From the NCBI RefSeq assembly GCF_900696085.1, contig NZ_CAADFC020000015.1, positions 1-33,460 of the forward strand: a stretch of 33,460 nucleotides of DNA, given 5' to 3'. Positions 31,163-33,460 of this stretch are shown in pieces. The position numbers and the translations under genes were made by a program. The DNA comes from Bradyrhizobium ivorense. Its GTDB lineage: Bacteria; Pseudomonadota; Alphaproteobacteria; Rhizobiales; Xanthobacteraceae. The notes beneath the pieces were generated by a model. That model searched no databases and had not been told where the DNA came from. It saw nothing but the letters and a program-made list of their open reading frames with translations. Every line of letters starts with the position of its first letter. Within the stretch, counting starts at the first letter, position 1.

Positions 31163-33460
31163 ATGGCGACGTACAAATTCGACTCCGCGACCGGTACCTA
31201 TGTCCTCAGCGACGACCTGCTCCTGGTCAGCACCGATCTCTCCGACTACGCACCCGGATCAACGGCGACCTTCACCGCGACGAAAGTCGCGCCAGGCGGC
31301 GCCGTCCAGTTCACGGTCTGGCATTCGATCGGCCCGGGCCCGGATGGCATCTGGGGCACGATCGACGATCAACTGGGCGCGCCGCTGAGCGGCGGAGATC
31401 CCTGGATCGTCACCGACGGCGGCGCCGGCGATCTCGACGGCGTCGTCAACGGCACCATCACGACCTCATGGTACGTCAACGCCGACGCGGCCAACCAATC
31501 CTTCCTGCTGACGGCGGACGAGCCGGCGCTCGGCCTGAAGGCGACCACGAGCTTCACCGATTCGACGCTGGTCGACCTGACGTTCCAGACCACCAGAACG
31601 ATCACCAGCGGAACCGTGACGGCAATCTTCTCGAGCGATCAGGTCACAGTCGGTGCCGGTACGGGTCTGCTTGACCCATTCTCTCAGATCGGCGGCAACA
31701 CCGATCAGGTGCAAGGTTACAACACCGACTTCAACGACTTCCTGCTCGACAACGCCGGCAAGGGCGGCACCAACTTCATCCATTCGCTGAAGCTTTCCGA
31801 CCTGCCGATCGAATTCGTCAATGGCGTCGGCTACTATCGCTTCGAGCTCGATATCAATCAGCTCAACGCCGCCGACAAGTCCCTGCTGTCGCTCAACGCG
31901 CTGCAAATCTGGCAGGCCAACTCCGCCACCTTGAACGACTACGCCCCCGGAGCCACGCCAGCCGCCGGCACCGGCGCGTTTCCGGCCGCTGACAACGCCA
32001 CGTTGATCTACAATCTCGACGCGGGCGGCGACAAGTTCATCGGGCTCAACGGCAGCCTGCAGTCGGGCAGCGGCAACACCACCGACATGACCATGCTGGT
32101 CCCGATCAGCGCGTTCGACACCAGCAAGACCTTTGTCTACCTGTATTCGGCATTCGGCTATGAGCCCGGCACGTTCGACTATACCTATATCGACAAGCAG
32201 GGGGAGCACTCGGCCACCAGCCAGTGGACCAACAACGACGGGTTCGAGGAATGGAACCGGCAGATCGGGCAGGTCATCGACGGCCACAAGTTCAATGATC
32301 TCAACGGCGATCACGTCTGGCAGACGGCGACCGAGCCGGCGCTCAACGGCTGGACCGTTTATCTGGACTTCAACAACAACAACGTTCTTGATCCGGGTGA
32401 ACCGTCGGTCGTCACCGGCAGCATCGACCTCGACAACGATGGCGACACCACCGATGCCAACGAGATCGGCTATTACCGGTTCTTTGTCACCCCGGGCACC
32501 TATACGATCCGCGAGATTCCGCAAGCGGGATGGATCCAGTCGGCCCCCAACAACGCGGAAGGTGAGTTCAGCGTAACGTTGACCGATGGGCAAGACGCCC
32601 ACAATCTCGATTTCGGCAATTTGCAGACCGGCTCGATCAACGGCATCAAGCTGCTCGACGCCAACGCCGATGGCGTAAAGCAGGCCGGTGAGAACACCCC
32701 GATCTCCGGGATCACCATCAACCTGTACAAGGATCTGAACGGCGACGGTGTGCTGCAGGCCGATGAGCGCGACGGTGTGCTCGATAACGACACCCAGGAC
32801 TCCCCGTTCAAGACCACGACGACGGCGGCCGACGGCACCTGGTCGTTCAATAATCTCCCTCCTGGCAAGTACATTGTCGAGGAAGTGCTGAGCGGTGGCT
32901 ATGTGACGAAGGACAACGTCGACGTGGCCATCACGCTGGCCTCCGGCGAGACCCACGGGGTCGATGCCGGTACCACCTTCATGAACTACAAGCCGGCCTC
33001 GGTGAACGGCATCAAGCTGCTCGACGCCGACGCCGACGGCGTGCATGACGCCGGCGAGAACACGCCGATCTCCGGGATCACCATCAACCTGTACAAGGAC
33101 CTCAACGGCGACGGCGTGCTGCAGGCCGATGAGCGCGATGGCGTGCTCGACAACGACGCCCAAGACTCGCCGTTCAAGACCACCACGACCGCGGCCGACG
33201 GCACCTGGTCGTTCAGCAACCTCGATCCCGGCAAGTACATTGTCGAGGAGGTGCTGAGCGGCGGCTATGTCACCAAGGACAATGTCGACGTCGCCATCAC
33301 GCTGGCCTCGGGCGAGACCCACGGGGTCGATGCCGGTACCACCTTCATGAACTACAAGCCGGCCTCGGTGAACGGCATCAAGTTGCTCGATGCGGACGCC
33401 GACGGCGTTCACGACGCCGGCGAGAACACGCCGATCTCCGGGATCACCATCAACCTGTAC
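31163..33460 (+). CDS. Large signal-less protein with SdrD-B-like repeats (3' truncated by window)
   Basis: The frame from ATG 31163 stays open for 766 codons to the end of the window. AGGGAG lies seven bases upstream of the start. There is no signal peptide. Module 1 (about 1-133, with DYAPGSTA and VTDGGAGDLDGV) and module 2 (about 135-372, with YYRFELDINQ and ending GFEEW) are homologous to the start of the protein at 11774. Next come an SdrD-B-like domain (about 373-490, KFNDLNGDHVW) and 122-residue SdrD-B repeats starting near residues 493, 615 and 737 (GIKLLDADADGVHDAGEN, LYKDLNGDGVLQADERDG), with acidic calcium-site-like loops. Such Cna-B-like domains form stalks in surface proteins. 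The anchor or secretion signal must lie beyond the window. A surface or matrix role is inferred. Confidence 0.88.
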   Translation, partial: MATYKFDSATGTYVLSDDLLLVSTDLSDYAPGSTATFTATKVAPGGAVQFTVWHSIGPGPDGIWGTIDDQLGAPLSGGDPWIVTDGGAGDLDGVVNGTITTSWYVNADAANQSFLLTADEPALGLKATTSFTDSTLVDLTFQTTRTITSGTVTAIFSSDQVTVGAGTGLLDPFSQIGGNTDQVQGYNTDFNDFLLDNAGKGGTNFIHSLKLSDLPIEFVNGVGYYRFELDINQLNAADKSLLSLNALQIWQANSATLNDYAPGATPAAGTGAFPAADNATLIYNLDAGGDKFIGLNGSLQSGSGNTTDMTMLVPISAFDTSKTFVYLYSAFGYEPGTFDYTYIDKQGEHSATSQWTNNDGFEEWNRQIGQVIDGHKFNDLNGDHVWQTATEPALNGWTVYLDFNNNNVLDPGEPSVVTGSIDLDNDGDTTDANEIGYYRFFVTPGTYTIREIPQAGWIQSAPNNAEGEFSVTLTDGQDAHNLDFGNLQTGSINGIKLLDANADGVKQAGENTPISGITINLYKDLNGDGVLQADERDGVLDNDTQDSPFKTTTTAADGTWSFNNLPPGKYIVEEVLSGGYVTKDNVDVAITLASGETHGVDAGTTFMNYKPASVNGIKLLDADADGVHDAGENTPISGITINLYKDLNGDGVLQADERDGVLDNDAQDSPFKTTTTAADGTWSFSNLDPGKYIVEEVLSGGYVTKDNVDVAITLASGETHGVDAGTTFMNYKPASVNGIKLLDADADGVHDAGENTPISGITINLY
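32639..33460 (+). repeat. Tandem 366-bp repeats
   Basis: Blocks start at 32639, 33005 and 33371, with a period of exactly 366 bp (122 codons); the third runs off the window. The second and third copies are almost identical over the overlapping part, and the first has scattered, mostly synonymous changes. This points to recent expansion or ongoing homogenisation. Confidence 0.93.

Noticed and set aside
31466..33412. Long minus-strand open frame of 648 codons
   Set aside because: It lies antisense to the clear SdrD-B-type gene, whose plus frame has a ribosome site, recognisable domains and homology to another gene in the window. Repeats and GC-rich third positions create the antisense frame.
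1..33460. CRISPR arrays, insertion sequences, tRNA/rRNA genes or phage genes
   Set aside because: None was seen. The repeats present are long in-frame coding repeats, and no transposase-like or RNA-gene-like sequence was recognised.

Overview
The window looks like a chromosomal piece of a high-GC alphaproteobacterium of the Hyphomicrobiales, most probably Bradyrhizobium or a close relative. This rests on codon use, CtrA-type promoter boxes, the Cpa/Tad gene set and the style of the RTX adhesin; no rRNA or tRNA is present to confirm it. Nearly everything concerns the cell surface: a type I secreted adhesin with its export machine and a LapG-type protease, a tight-adherence (Tad/Flp) pilus locus, and two large repeat proteins on either side of the pilus genes.

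Region 1 (1-9701). The 3' end of a giant RTX adhesin gene (+) has three 507-bp repeats and ends at a strong terminator shared with a convergent minus-strand cluster. That cluster encodes an outer membrane TolC-like protein, an ABC exporter with a degenerate C39 domain, an HlyD adaptor and a periplasmic LapG-family cysteine protease. Together they resemble the Lap system, in which the exporter places the adhesin on the surface and the protease releases it. The N-terminus of the adhesin and any LapD homologue lie outside the window.

Region 2 (9981-11136). There is a small secreted protein of unknown function and a NYN-domain protein, both on the minus strand.

Region 3 (11774-16423). A 1003-aa protein without a signal peptide carries DUF11-like repeats. 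It is followed by a polytopic membrane protein resembling GT-C glycosyltransferases.

Region 4 (16579-30448). This is the pilus locus. Two near-identical Flp pilin genes each have a CtrA-like box and a -24/-12 sigma-54 promoter. Between them lies a decayed fragment of a second copy of the GT-C-like gene, so a [GT-C + flp] unit seems to have been duplicated. A third, divergent Flp-like gene lacks the glycine needed for processing and leads the cluster cpaA-cpaB-cpaE-cpaF-tadB-tadC-tadE-tadG-tadE, largely coupled by ATGA overlaps. The secretin gene cpaC, a small lipoprotein and a TadD-like TPR lipoprotein follow after a 470-bp gap, then a small membrane protein.

Region 5 (30449-33460). After a 700-bp non-coding stretch comes the 5' part of a gene for an SdrD-B-like repeat protein, still open at the window end. 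Its first ~370 residues are homologous to the start of the 1003-aa protein in region 3, so the pilus locus is bracketed by two members of one signal-peptide-less family. The most novel items are this protein family, the CtrA plus sigma-54 pilin promoters, and the pseudogene evidence for a duplicated GT-C/pilin module.
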